Source: Cognatitamlana onchidii (lineage in GTDB: Bacteria; Bacteroidota; Bacteroidia; Flavobacteriales; Flavobacteriaceae). Taken from it: a DNA stretch of 64,000 bases. This document shows, in pieces, positions 25,451 to 34,718 of the stretch (positions within the stretch are counted from its first letter, which is position 1; the number at the start of each line of letters is the position of its first letter). The notes below the pieces were generated by a model. That model did no database searches and was not told the origin of the DNA. It was given only the letters and a program-made list of their open reading frames with translations. The translations under genes were made by a program, and so were the position numbers. Where the stretch lies: the NCBI RefSeq assembly GCF_004804355.1, contig NZ_SRWZ01000003.1, positions 468,816 through 532,815 on the forward strand, written 5' to 3'.

Positions 25451-27022
25451 TTATGATATTAGTGGAAGCTTAATTACAAACGTGCTTCCTTTGTCTTTTT
25501 CTGATTCTACTGACACATGACCTTGATGGTCTTCTACAATACGTTTAACATATGCTAAACCTAAGCCATGGCCTTTAACATTATGTATATTCCCAGTGTG
25601 CTCTCTATAAAACTTTTCAAACACTTTTTTTGCAGCGGCTTTGCTCATTCCGCTACCTTCATCTTTTATTTTAAGTATTATATTAGTTCCTGCATTTTCG
25701 GTAGACACTTCAATTCTCGGCGCATCTGGCGAATATTTAATCGCATTGTCTAATATATTAACTATTACATTTGTAAAGTGCGTTTCATTGGCTAAAACAG
25801 AGGATTTATCTGCACTAAAAAAAGTCTTGATATACCCTTTTCTATCTTCAACTATTAGTTCGACATGTGTAATAGCGTCTTCAATCAAGTCATGTAATTC
25901 AACTCTGTCCTTACTAATGTTTAGTTCATTTTTTTCTAGTTTAGATATTCTTAGTACATTTTCTACTTGAGCATGCATGCGCTTATTCTCCTCTTTTATC
26001 ATCGAGAGATAACGAATTACCTTATCCTTATCATCAATAACCTTTGGATTTTTAATAGCATCTAAAGCTAAATTTATTGTAGCAATAGGTGTTTTAAATT
26101 CATGGGTCATATTATTTATAAAATCCGTTTTAATCTGCGATATTTTACGTTGTTTAACCAACTGAAATAAGGCGCTGGCATAGGCCAAAATAATTACTGA
26201 TGTAAACACAATAGACAATAAGATCATGCCAATTACACCAGATAAAATAAACTCTCTGTCGCCAGGAAAATTTACAAGTAATCGGTATAAACTTCTATTA
26301 TTTTCATCATAAAAAACAGGCACACCAAAAGTTGATTTTTTGTCGTATTCAAAATTATCGCTGCGCACTTTGGTAGCCAAATCATGACTATAAATGGCAA
26401 ACTCGAAACCTATATCAATCCCGTATTTTTTGAGTTTCTCGGAAAGAAGTCTTTTAATTTCTTTTTCTGAAACTCTTTCGTAGATGGGCTTTCTTTTAAA
26501 AACTTCCTTAAAGTTTTTCTTAAAACTCAATTTTTGAGCTTCATCTAAAGTACCGGTTCTAATTATTTCTGTTATCGGGCTTTTTAGATCTTTTTCTGGC
26601 ACACTTTCATCTCTATAAATTTCTGTGCTAGAATTACCAATAATATTCGTAATATCAAGACTATCTAAACCAATGTCAAAGAGCGATGAAGACAACTTAT
26701 AGTCTACTTCTAAAACGTTACTTTTATATAAGAGTGTTTCTTTGGTACTATTGTTTTTTCTATAGATCAACAACTGCGAAACGGCCTCTTCGTCTGCTTT
26801 TTCTTCCTTATCTAAACTTAAATATTCTGAAAAATATTTCTCAAACTCTACTTCTTCAATGGTGTTAGATACATTATTTAAAACAGTCACCACGTTAAAC
26901 TTAAAACGCGCTTTCTCATTTTTTACAGCATCATTAATGTAATAAGCTTGAATAGAGATAATACCTATAAGAGATAAGCTCATCAGTAATATTAGTAGGA
27001 TAAAAACTCTCTTACTCATCAT
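25451..27022 (-). CDS. Sensor histidine kinase
   Basis: 523 residues. The first membrane helix is at about 7-28, followed by an exported sensor region of roughly 225 residues and a second helix at about 258-285. The HisKA domain has His307 in MTHEFKTPIA, then the ATPase domain with NILDNAIKYSP, IKDEGSGM and GHGLGLAYVKRIV. The sensor region resembles no ligand-binding domain I can name. It is coupled to the response regulator. A -7 element touches the start; a second ATG at 27019 could be the actual first codon. Confidence 0.92.
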   Translation of the reverse strand: MMSKRVFILLILLMSLSLIGIISIQAYYINDAVKNEKARFKFNVVTVLNNVSNTIEEVEFEKYFSEYLSLDKEEKADEEAVSQLLIYRKNNSTKETLLYKSNVLEVDYKLSSSLFDIGLDSLDITNIIGNSSTEIYRDESVPEKDLKSPITEIIRTGTLDEAQKLSFKKNFKEVFKRKPIYERVSEKEIKRLLSEKLKKYGIDIGFEFAIYSHDLATKVRSDNFEYDKKSTFGVPVFYDENNRSLYRLLVNFPGDREFILSGVIGMILLSIVFTSVIILAYASALFQLVKQRKISQIKTDFINNMTHEFKTPIATINLALDAIKNPKVIDDKDKVIRYLSMIKEENKRMHAQVENVLRISKLEKNELNISKDRVELHDLIEDAITHVELIVEDRKGYIKTFFSADKSSVLANETHFTNVIVNILDNAIKYSPDAPRIEVSTENAGTNIILKIKDEGSGMSKAAAKKVFEKFYREHTGNIHNVKGHGLGLAYVKRIVEDHQGHVSVESEKDKGSTFVIKLPLIS

Positions 27023-27023
27023 C

Positions 27024-27031
27024 CAAAATTA
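27024..27031 (-). promoter_or_regulatory. -7 element TAATTTTG at the kinase start codon
   Basis: An exact TAnnTTTG match on the reverse strand, one base from the ATG at 27022. If used, transcription would start near the second ATG (27019), giving a leaderless message beginning at Met2. Confidence 0.35.
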
Positions 27032-27082
27032 ACATTTTAACATTTAGCAGGTTCTTGTTTTAACCTTACATTAACAAAAATG

Positions 27083-27673
27083 TTAAAATTTAATATTTCT
27101 TGTTATTTCCTTATGAATCTCAGCAACCTGCTCCCTTGTTTTTTCGATAGAAATATTCTCGATAACAAAGTTTGATAATTTTACCTTTGCGGAGTCTTCC
27201 CATTGATTTTTCATGATAGCCATAATCTTATCTGGAGATGTTTCATCTCGTTGCAGAACACGCTCAATCCTTAGTTCCTTTGGAGCCACAACTGTTATTA
27301 CATAATCACAGGCTTTATACCCTCCGTTTTCAAACAACACAGCAACCTCTTTTATAACATAGGGAGATTTTTGCTTTAAAACCCATTTTTCAAAATGCCT
27401 TGCTACCTTAGGATGAACAATAGCGTTCATTTTTTCAAGTAATGCTTTATCGTTAAAAATTTGCTTAGCTATATAAGGTCTATTTAAATCACCATTAACG
27501 TAAGCCTTATTTCCGAGTAATTCAATAAGTTTTCTTTTAATGACCTTAGACCTTCTCATCAGCGCCTTAGCCTCGTTATCGGCAATATAAACAGGCACCC
27601 CTAGAGCTTCAAACGCCTTCGCTACCGTGGTTTTACCACTACCAATACCGCCTGTAAGTCCAACAACAATCAT
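27083..27673 (-). CDS. coaE: Dephospho-CoA kinase
   Basis: 196 residues of P-loop kinase with GLTGGIGSGKTT at 5-16, VYIADNEAK, DLNRPYIAKQIFND and RDETSPDKIMAIM. It phosphorylates dephospho-CoA in the last step of coenzyme A synthesis. It overlaps the YbbR gene by 4 bp (ATGA). The coaBC gene of the same pathway lies at 33.2-34.4 kb. Normal length. Confidence 0.95.
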   Translation of the reverse strand: MIVVGLTGGIGSGKTTVAKAFEALGVPVYIADNEAKALMRRSKVIKRKLIELLGNKAYVNGDLNRPYIAKQIFNDKALLEKMNAIVHPKVARHFEKWVLKQKSPYVIKEVAVLFENGGYKACDYVITVVAPKELRIERVLQRDETSPDKIMAIMKNQWEDSAKVKLSNFVIENISIEKTREQVAEIHKEITRNIKF

Positions 27674-28626
27674 TTGGTAATTATAAATTCTATATGTTGA
27701 TAATCTATTTTAGTATTTCTAACAGTTTTAGGATACCTAACTAATTCAGGTTTCAAGAATGTTTGATTATCGCTTATTTTGTTAAAATCACATACCACCA
27801 TAAAATCTTTCTTTGTAACAGACTCGAAGTTGCTTAAACTTACATAATAGGATACTGTAACCTCTTTTGGAAAATATTTTACATTTAGCCCATTAGGAAC
27901 ATTCATCATTGTAACAGGAATTTTTAAAGTGCCTTCTGTAAATTTTTCAACTTCAGACTGCACTAATACTTCATCTACAGAAAACTTTAAATCCTTACTA
28001 TTCTTTGGTAGTTTTAGTTGAACGTTTTCGTTAATATTGATTCTTACATCCGTTAAACTAATTGTCTCTGTTTCCAAGGTATTTAGCTTTGAAACCAGCA
28101 AATCTGGGCCAACCACTACAATAGAGTCTGGGTCTACCCATAAAGCTGACGCCATATCGTAACCAGGGCTAAATTCAATATTGCTACGAACCACAACAGG
28201 AACTTTTTTCACCATATTAACACCAAATCTAAATGTTAGTCTTTCTGGCTCAAGGCTTAATAAATCAACATTCTTGTCGAATTGGGTGTTTTTCAAATAA
28301 GATAGGGACTTGCTATATACAAAAACGCTATCCTCTTTATACACATCTTTGGTAAAATCAATCACTACTTTTGGCTTTGTTAAATAATAATTTAACCATT
28401 TGAAACCATGCGTTTTTAATGTGATTTTCAGGTTTACAGAATCGTTTAAAATCACGTATTCCTGAGGTATATTAACTTTTTCTATTCGAAATGAAACCGT
28501 ATTTGTATACTCCTTTGAAAGCTTGGTAAATATTAAAATCACAAATGACGACAACAGAAATAACAGAAATACATTGATTCTCTTATTCTTAAAGGAAGCT
28601 AATATTTGTGATTTTAAACTTTTCAT
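27670..28626 (-). CDS. YbbR-domain protein, membrane anchored
   Basis: 318 residues with one N-terminal membrane helix (VFLLFLLSSFVILIF at about 19-33) and a beta-rich exported part with YbbR-like repeats (for example VPVVVRSNIEFSPGYDMASALWVDPDSIVVVGP). In Firmicutes, YbbR/CdaR regulates the diadenylate cyclase; no cyclase is adjacent here. It sits between a glycosyltransferase and coaE with 4-bp overlaps on both sides, an order usual in flavobacteria. Its role is unknown. Confidence 0.83.
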   Translation of the reverse strand: MKSLKSQILASFKNKRINVFLLFLLSSFVILIFTKLSKEYTNTVSFRIEKVNIPQEYVILNDSVNLKITLKTHGFKWLNYYLTKPKVVIDFTKDVYKEDSVFVYSKSLSYLKNTQFDKNVDLLSLEPERLTFRFGVNMVKKVPVVVRSNIEFSPGYDMASALWVDPDSIVVVGPDLLVSKLNTLETETISLTDVRININENVQLKLPKNSKDLKFSVDEVLVQSEVEKFTEGTLKIPVTMMNVPNGLNVKYFPKEVTVSYYVSLSNFESVTKKDFMVVCDFNKISDNQTFLKPELVRYPKTVRNTKIDYQHIEFIITK

Positions 28627-29633
28627 GATTTCTTTCTAAAAAAAAGGTTCGGAAATTGATTTTCTGGCCTCTTATTTAAAACTGTTATCGCAATGGTTGA
28701 TTTCAAAAAACCATAGCCATAACCTATAAACTGCACTAATATGGCTGGAATTGCAAGCATAGCAACCACTATATTTTTTGTAGATATCAGTGCTAAAAAA
28801 ACTGCTATAATAAAATACAATATATAAGCCATAAACAACCAACTAAAACCAACCAATGCTAGCAGAATGGATACCATTAAACCTAGCATAAATATAGATG
28901 GGAACCAATACGTTAATTTTTTCGTGGCAGGATGCCACATATTTAAAATAGGCCTAACCATACCAAACTTATTTACCTGCTTATAAAACGTACTCCAAGA
29001 AATTCTGCGTTTATGATAAACAAAGGCTTTAGGTATTAATTTGGTTTTAAAACCTAAATTCCAAAGCCTTATGGACAAGTCTGGATCTTCTCCAGGATGA
29101 ATTCGACCAAAACCTTTTGAAGCCTCAAACGCTTTTTTTGAAAGCCCCATATTAAAGCTCCTAGGTTGAAACTTATCTATACTTTTTTTTCCTCCACGTA
29201 TACCGCCTGTTGTAAGTACAGAGGTCATAGAAAAGTTAATAGCCTTTTGAAGGTTGGTAAAAGATTCATGAGCTGCGTCTGGCCCTCCAAAGCAATCAAC
29301 ATAGTTTTTTTTTAAACTAGCAGAAACTTCACTTAAATATTCTTTTGGAAGAATACAATCTGAGTCTAGAATAATATAATAATTACCTTTTGCCTTTTCC
29401 ATACCATAATTCCTAGAATCACCAGGACCAGTATTTTCCTTATAATAATAGGATATACTAAGCCTTTCACTAAAAGCATTAACAACCTCCTTTGAAGATT
29501 TGATAGAACCGTCTTCAACAATAACAATCTCATACTTGAAGCCCCCCTCTAAACCCATAAAACTTTGCAAAAGTTCCTGAATTTCATCAGGCCTATTGTA
29601 TACCGGAATAATAAAAGAAAACTGTAACGACAT
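28623..29633 (-). CDS. Membrane-associated family 2 glycosyltransferase
   Basis: 336 residues. A GT-A catalytic domain with FSFIIPVYNRPDEIQ at 5-19, VEDGSIKSS and the DxD motif in LDSDCILP near 93-100. Three or four hydrophobic helices occupy about 240-320, so it is attached to the inner membrane. It likely adds a sugar to a lipid or polysaccharide precursor; donor and acceptor are unknown. It is first in a coupled trio with YbbR and coaE. Confidence 0.87.
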   Translation of the reverse strand: MSLQFSFIIPVYNRPDEIQELLQSFMGLEGGFKYEIVIVEDGSIKSSKEVVNAFSERLSISYYYKENTGPGDSRNYGMEKAKGNYYIILDSDCILPKEYLSEVSASLKKNYVDCFGGPDAAHESFTNLQKAINFSMTSVLTTGGIRGGKKSIDKFQPRSFNMGLSKKAFEASKGFGRIHPGEDPDLSIRLWNLGFKTKLIPKAFVYHKRRISWSTFYKQVNKFGMVRPILNMWHPATKKLTYWFPSIFMLGLMVSILLALVGFSWLFMAYILYFIIAVFLALISTKNIVVAMLAIPAILVQFIGYGYGFLKSTIAITVLNKRPENQFPNLFFRKKS

Positions 29634-29644
29634 AACACAAATGT

Positions 29645-29676
29645 AACAAAAAAGCCACCGTAAAACAGGTGGCTTT
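29645..29676 (-). terminator. Terminator after fabI
   Basis: A 9-bp stem AAAGCCACC/GGTGGCTTT (29651-29659 with 29668-29676) is followed on the reverse strand by a T-run. It separates fabI from the glycosyltransferase gene. Confidence 0.85.
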
Positions 29677-29696
29677 AAGGCAATATAATACAGTTT

Positions 29697-30512
29697 TTAT
29701 TCTTCGCCAACAAAGGTAGACATTACAGCATCGCTAACCCCCATATTACTGAATCCTCCATCATTGTATAGATTTTGTAAAGTTACGCGCTTTGTTAAAT
29801 CGCTAAACAAGGATACGGTGTAGTTAGCACAATCTAATGCCGAAGCATTACCAAGTGGTGACATTTTATCTGCGTAGGCTATAAACCCATCAAATCCTTT
29901 AACACCACTTCCAGCCGTTGTAGGTGTAGGCGACTGCGAAATAGTATTTACACGCACTTTTTTATCTCTTCCAAAGAAATACCCAAAACTACGTGCTATA
30001 CTTTCTAAATAAGCCTTATTATCGGCCATATCATTATAATCTGGGAATACACGTTGCGCCGCCATATAACTTAAGGCCACAATACTTCCCCACTCATTCA
30101 TGGCATCAGACTTGTATAAAGTTTGCATTACTTTATGGAAAGACATGGCAGAAACATCGGTTCCTTTTTGCGTCCAATCATAATTTTGATCCGTATAGTG
30201 CTTACCCTTTCTAACGTTTATAGACATTCCTATGGAATGCAAAACAAAATCAATCTTACCTCCTAAAATTTCCATAGACTTCTCCACTAAGTTTTGAAGA
30301 TCTTCTAGCGACGTCGCATCTGCAGGGATAATCTGAGAACCTGTTTTTTCAGCTAATTCATTAATTTGCCCCATACGCATAGCAACTGGTGCATTGGTTA
30401 AAACAAATTGCCCGCCTTCTTCATGAACACGTTCTGCTGTTTTCCAAGCAATTGAATTCGAGTCTAATGCTCCAAAAATGATTCCTTTTTTTCCTTTTAG
30501 TAAGTTATACAT
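29697..30512 (-). CDS. fabI: Enoyl-[acyl-carrier-protein] reductase FabI
   Basis: 271 residues from the ATG at 30512 (MYNLLKGKKGIIFGALDSNSIAW). It is a short-chain dehydrogenase of FabI type: NAD loop GALDSNSIAWKTA, SIGM, and the catalytic pattern with Tyr and Lys in YNDMADNK. It reduces trans-2-enoyl-ACP in fatty acid elongation and would be the triclosan target. A longer frame to TTG at 30554 exists, but that codon lies within the -7 element at 30552-30559, so the ATG is preferred. Confidence 0.94.
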   Translation of the reverse strand: MYNLLKGKKGIIFGALDSNSIAWKTAERVHEEGGQFVLTNAPVAMRMGQINELAEKTGSQIIPADATSLEDLQNLVEKSMEILGGKIDFVLHSIGMSINVRKGKHYTDQNYDWTQKGTDVSAMSFHKVMQTLYKSDAMNEWGSIVALSYMAAQRVFPDYNDMADNKAYLESIARSFGYFFGRDKKVRVNTISQSPTPTTAGSGVKGFDGFIAYADKMSPLGNASALDCANYTVSLFSDLTKRVTLQNLYNDGGFSNMGVSDAVMSTFVGEE

Positions 30513-30551
30513 ATATTTTAGTTTTGTATTTTGATTCGTTAATTCAGCCCA

Positions 30552-30559
30552 CAAAGATA
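30552..30559 (-). promoter_or_regulatory. -7 element TATCTTTG for fabI
   Basis: An exact TAnnTTTG match on the reverse strand, 40 bp before the fabI ATG. It supports transcription separate from recN and decides the fabI start. Confidence 0.55.
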
Positions 30560-30563
30560 CTAA

Positions 30564-32216
30564 TTAATTAAGTAATTCCTTAGCATGAGCCATAGCCGAT
30601 GTGGATATGGTTTTACCTCCTAACATTTGAGCTATTTCAACAATTCGCTCATCATGGTTAAGCTTTACTAAATTGGTTTGGGTGATGTTATCAACATCCT
30701 CCTTGTAAACTTTAAAATGAGAATGCCCTTTTGCTGCTATTTGAGGTAAATGAGTAATAGACACAACTTGCATCGTCTTACTCATCTGCAGCATAATATC
30801 TCCCATTTTGTTAGAAATCTCTCCAGAAACACCAGTATCAATCTCGTCAAATATTATAGTTGGCAACTTAATATAAGTACTTAATATAGACTTTATAGCA
30901 AGCATAATCCTAGACAACTCGCCTCCAGAAGCCGCTTTTTTAAGCTCGTTAAAGTGCCCGCCTTTGTTTGCAGAAAACAAAAAGGATAACTCATCTCTTC
31001 CGTTCGTAAAAAAAGAAGTGCGAAGGTCTAGCCCTATTTTAAATTGGGCGTTTGGCATGCCTAAAGTGCTCAAAATTGTTTGTAATTGTGCTGTTAATTC
31101 AGGAATAATGTTAAGTCGTTTTTCATGAATTTCGACCGACAGTTTATTTAAAATAGCTTCTTTAGATTTAATGGCATCTTTTTTTTCTTGAATATCCTCA
31201 TCCAAATTCTCTGTTTCTGAAATTTTATCTTCCAACTGATTCTTTAAATCTATTAACTCAGAAACACTTGAAACGGTATGCTTTTGAAGCAAGCTATGTA
31301 GTACTTTCAATTTAGAATCTACCACCTCTAATCTATTAGGGTCGGCATCAAGACCTTCTTGCAGCATATAAACCTCATTAAAAAAGTCGTCCATTTCTAT
31401 TAAACTACTATCCACCCTTTTAAAGAGTTCTTCGTATTTTGAAGATAAACTTGATAGCTTTTGAAATACCAGTTTTAACATCCTTAAAGAGGAAAGAACT
31501 CCTAATTGCTCATCATTAAGTAGTTGATACCCTTCGGAAAGTTGCCCTTTAATGTCTTCTATATTGTTCAACGTTTCATACTCTTCTTCTAAAGCTTGCA
31601 ACTCACCCTCGACCAAATTGGCATCAGACAATTCATTAAACAAAAACAGATTATAGTCATGCTCCTTTATGGCATTGGCTTTAAGCTCATAAAGCGCATT
31701 AAGTTCTTTATGAAGGTTTTTAAAAACCTTTAGTTCGGATTGATATGCACTTAATTCAGTGGCATTATTCGCCAATGCATCAATAACTTGAAACTGAAAT
31801 TCATTACTTGTAAGCTGTAATGTTTGATGCTGAGAATGCACATCAATTAAACGTTCTCCTAATACCTGCAAACTGCTTAAATTTACTGGAGAGTCGTTTA
31901 CAAAAGCTCTAGACTTTCCTGAAGGCAGTATTTCCCTTCTTATAATTGTTTGGTCTTCATAATCGAAGTTTTCCTTATGGAACAGTTCTTTAAGTTGGTA
32001 GTCCGAAATATTAAAAACGGCTTCAATAATACATTTCTTAGTAGCGTCTTTCAAACTGCTTAAATCGGCACGTTTTCCCAAAATAAGAGATAAACACCCT
32101 AATAAAATAGACTTTCCGGCCCCTGTTTCTCCTGTAATAATAGATAGACCATCGTTAAGATCGACTTGTAAACTATCTATTAGCGCATAATTTTTAATGG
32201 ATAATGAGGTAAGCAA
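30564..32216 (-). CDS. recN: DNA repair protein RecN
   Basis: 550 residues of the SMC-like ATPase RecN. It has Walker A GETGAGKS at 29-36, two long coiled-coil stretches at about 160-375, the ABC signature GGELSRIMLA, and Walker B TIIFDEIDTGVSGE. It helps in double-strand break repair by recombination. Length is normal. It follows porD with 63 bp between them. Confidence 0.95.
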   Translation of the reverse strand: MLTSLSIKNYALIDSLQVDLNDGLSIITGETGAGKSILLGCLSLILGKRADLSSLKDATKKCIIEAVFNISDYQLKELFHKENFDYEDQTIIRREILPSGKSRAFVNDSPVNLSSLQVLGERLIDVHSQHQTLQLTSNEFQFQVIDALANNATELSAYQSELKVFKNLHKELNALYELKANAIKEHDYNLFLFNELSDANLVEGELQALEEEYETLNNIEDIKGQLSEGYQLLNDEQLGVLSSLRMLKLVFQKLSSLSSKYEELFKRVDSSLIEMDDFFNEVYMLQEGLDADPNRLEVVDSKLKVLHSLLQKHTVSSVSELIDLKNQLEDKISETENLDEDIQEKKDAIKSKEAILNKLSVEIHEKRLNIIPELTAQLQTILSTLGMPNAQFKIGLDLRTSFFTNGRDELSFLFSANKGGHFNELKKAASGGELSRIMLAIKSILSTYIKLPTIIFDEIDTGVSGEISNKMGDIMLQMSKTMQVVSITHLPQIAAKGHSHFKVYKEDVDNITQTNLVKLNHDERIVEIAQMLGGKTISTSAMAHAKELLN

Positions 32217-32279
32217 AACTTATAGAAACTATTTAATGAAAAATAAAGATAGTAAATGCGACAAAAAACGAACTTATTT

Positions 32280-33167
32280 TTAGTACTTAATATTTTCCCA
32301 TTTGCTGGAATACATTGGGGCTACTTTTTGCAAAGTTTCTTTAACTTTTGCGATGTTTACATTGGGACCGCCAGTAAAAACTTGTTCTATTTCTTCGGAT
32401 TTAGCATCAAAAAAGGTACGGAGTAAAAAAGAGTTAGGTCTACGACTATTCATAGCCTGAAATTTAGTTAAAGACGTTGCGATGGCTTCTTTACCTGCTT
32501 TTACATTTTCGCTCATAACATCCAAACCTAACCTATGGTAGTCATACATCACCTCTCGATATTCTCTGTAGGTAGGCGACAAAATATTGTCTATTAGCGC
32601 AAATCTGCTTTGTAAACCATCTTCTACTTTCCAGCCTTTAAAATTCCCTTGTTGCGAATAATTAGTAATAACTTGAGCCTGTTTATAATAATCATCGCCT
32701 CCTTTTGGAGAAAAGCTATCTGCATCTAAGGCCAAAATCATGTATACATGAAATGCTAAAACAGAAATTAAATTAGACTCAAATTGGGTTGGATTATAAA
32801 TTAAATTTTGAAACTCGAGATATGTAAATGTAAAGTCCTTATCATTAAAATTATAGATAGGCGTACTGAACGCAGAACCGTAAATAGGACGGGACGACTG
32901 AATCTGCAAGGTCGCTCTCATGGTTTCTCCAGAGTAGTTATTCACATTAATAACCATACTGCAATTAATACGCTCCTGCGATTTATACGTTTTATTAGTC
33001 CATTTTGTGTTATTAATAAATTCGGTAACCTGCTTTTCTAGGGTTTTAAAAATTGGAAAATTTTCGTTTCCGGTTTGTCTGGCGTCTACTACAACATTGC
33101 AATTTAGCTCTTGTGCAAATAACTGAACTGTAAAACAGAACATTAGTAAAACAAAAATATTACGCAT
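32280..33167 (-). CDS. porD: Type IX secretion protein PorD (DUF4835)
   Basis: 295 residues with a signal peptide (MRNIFVLLMFCFTVQLFAQ) and the DUF4835 pattern: ELNCNVVVDARQ, INCSMVINVNNYSGETMRATLQIQSSRPIYGS, and VLAFHVYMILALDADSFSPKGG. It is known in Bacteroidota as PorD, linked to the type IX secretion machinery, with unclear mechanism. The ATG at 33167 lies inside the end of coaBC (8-bp overlap), so the two are coupled. No other secretion-system gene is in the window. Confidence 0.88.
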   Translation of the reverse strand: MRNIFVLLMFCFTVQLFAQELNCNVVVDARQTGNENFPIFKTLEKQVTEFINNTKWTNKTYKSQERINCSMVINVNNYSGETMRATLQIQSSRPIYGSAFSTPIYNFNDKDFTFTYLEFQNLIYNPTQFESNLISVLAFHVYMILALDADSFSPKGGDDYYKQAQVITNYSQQGNFKGWKVEDGLQSRFALIDNILSPTYREYREVMYDYHRLGLDVMSENVKAGKEAIATSLTKFQAMNSRRPNSFLLRTFFDAKSEEIEQVFTGGPNVNIAKVKETLQKVAPMYSSKWENIKY

Positions 33168-34371
33168 CAATCTGTGATATGATTTTATTTAATAAATCTT
33201 GAGCAACATCTGCCTTCGATTTTAATTGAAACTCAGTAATTTGTTCTTTATTGTCAATAAAAGTAACTTTATTAGTGTCTCCCTTAAAACCAGCACCTTT
33301 ATCATTTAACGAATTTAAGACAATTAAATCTAAATTCTTTCTTATTAATTTGTCTTTGGCATTCTCAATTTCATTGTTCGTTTCTAAAGCAAAACCAACT
33401 AAATATTGCCCTTTTTTAATTTGTCCTAGAGACGCCAAAATATCTTGAGTTTTCTCCAACTCTAAAATTAACGTTGGAGACTTCTTTTTTAGTTTTTGAG
33501 AAGCTATTTCTTTAGATTTATAATCTGCCACTGCAGCAGATAAAATAGCAATATCAACTGTTTTAAAGTGTTTATGTACTTCGTTGTACATATCTTGAGC
33601 ACTGGTAACAGGAATAACCTTTACCAAAGTATGCGCAATATCTTGATGTGTTGGCCCCGTTATTAAAATTACCTCAGCACCTAAATTAGCCGAAGCTTTT
33701 GCTATTTCAAATCCCATTTTACCACTGGAATGATTCCCAATAAAACGCACAGGATCAATAGCTTCGTAGGTTGGCCCTGCCGTAATAAGCACTTTTTTCC
33801 CTTTGAGCGGTAGCTTTTCTAAGATATCCTTTTCTACAAAGGTGATTATATCTTCTGGCTCTGCCATTCTTCCTTCTCCAATTAAACCACTGGCTAGTTC
33901 TCCACTTGTTGCAGGAATAATAATATTATTAAAAGATTTTAGCTTTTCAAAGGATTTAACAGTTGTAGGATGCTTGTACATGTCTAAATCCATAGCCGGA
34001 GCAAAATATACTGGGCACTTTGCAGAAAGATAAGTAGCTAGTAGTAAATTATCACATACACCATTTGCCATTTTTGACATGGTATTTGCCGTAGCAGGTG
34101 CTATTATAAATAGATCTGCCCATAAACCTAAATCTACATGATTGTTCCATACAGCATTATCGTCTTCTTCATTTACAAAAGACGAGTAAACCGGGTTTTT
34201 GGAAAGTGTTGAGAGTGTTAAAGGTGTTACAAAATCTTTAGAAGCAGGGGTCATAACCACCTTTACTTCCGCTCCCGATTTCACCAATAACCTTACTAAC
34301 GAAGCAGTTTTATAAGCGGCAATACCACCTGTAATACCTAACAGAACGTTTTTGCCGCTTAGTATACTCAT
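33160..34371 (-). CDS. coaBC: Phosphopantothenoylcysteine decarboxylase/phosphopantothenate-cysteine ligase
   Basis: 403 residues joining two enzymes of coenzyme A synthesis. The N-terminal flavoprotein decarboxylase (CoaC) has ILLGITGGIAAYK-like opening residues, ATANTMSKMANGVCDNLL and PAMDLDMYKHP. The C-terminal CTP-dependent ligase (CoaB) starts near 190 with LITAGPTYEAIDPVRFIGNHSSGKMG and has AAVADY and KKGQYLVGFALET. It is in the block with rpoZ and bamD. Normal length. Confidence 0.95.
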   Translation of the reverse strand: MSILSGKNVLLGITGGIAAYKTASLVRLLVKSGAEVKVVMTPASKDFVTPLTLSTLSKNPVYSSFVNEEDDNAVWNNHVDLGLWADLFIIAPATANTMSKMANGVCDNLLLATYLSAKCPVYFAPAMDLDMYKHPTTVKSFEKLKSFNNIIIPATSGELASGLIGEGRMAEPEDIITFVEKDILEKLPLKGKKVLITAGPTYEAIDPVRFIGNHSSGKMGFEIAKASANLGAEVILITGPTHQDIAHTLVKVIPVTSAQDMYNEVHKHFKTVDIAILSAAVADYKSKEIASQKLKKKSPTLILELEKTQDILASLGQIKKGQYLVGFALETNNEIENAKDKLIRKNLDLIVLNSLNDKGAGFKGDTNKVTFIDNKEQITEFQLKSKADVAQDLLNKIISQIDA

Positions 34372-34376
34372 AAGAA

Positions 34377-34706
34377 TTATTCCTGAGAGTCTTCCTCAGT
34401 ATTTCTAAAATATATTTTATCTGTTAACCATTCTTGTACGGCTAACGCATGAGGCTTAGGTAATTTTTCATAAAACTTAGAAACCTCTATTTGCTCTTTA
34501 TTTTCAAAGATTTCTTCAAGACTATCATTATAAGTAGCAAATTCTTCTAACTTATCGATGAGTTCTTTTTTAATCTCTGTATTAATTTGCTCAGCACGTC
34601 TTGAAATGATAGAAATTGACTCATAGATGTTCTCTGTTGGCTCATCAATTTGATTTCTGTCATACGTTACTGTATTAACCGGAGCGTTGGTTTTTTTTAA
34701 ATCCAT
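34377..34706 (-). CDS. rpoZ: RNA polymerase omega subunit, Bacteroidota type
   Basis: 109 residues. The short core around NIYESISIISRRAEQINTEIKKELIDKLEEF matches the divergent omega subunits of Bacteroidota. It stabilises the beta' subunit in RNA polymerase. It lies 12 bp after bamD and 5 bp before coaBC in reverse order, the usual setting in this phylum, which supports the call despite low similarity to the proteobacterial form. Confidence 0.87.
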   Translation of the reverse strand: MDLKKTNAPVNTVTYDRNQIDEPTENIYESISIISRRAEQINTEIKKELIDKLEEFATYNDSLEEIFENKEQIEVSKFYEKLPKPHALAVQEWLTDKIYFRNTEEDSQE

Positions 34707-34718
34707 TGTAATAGTTAT

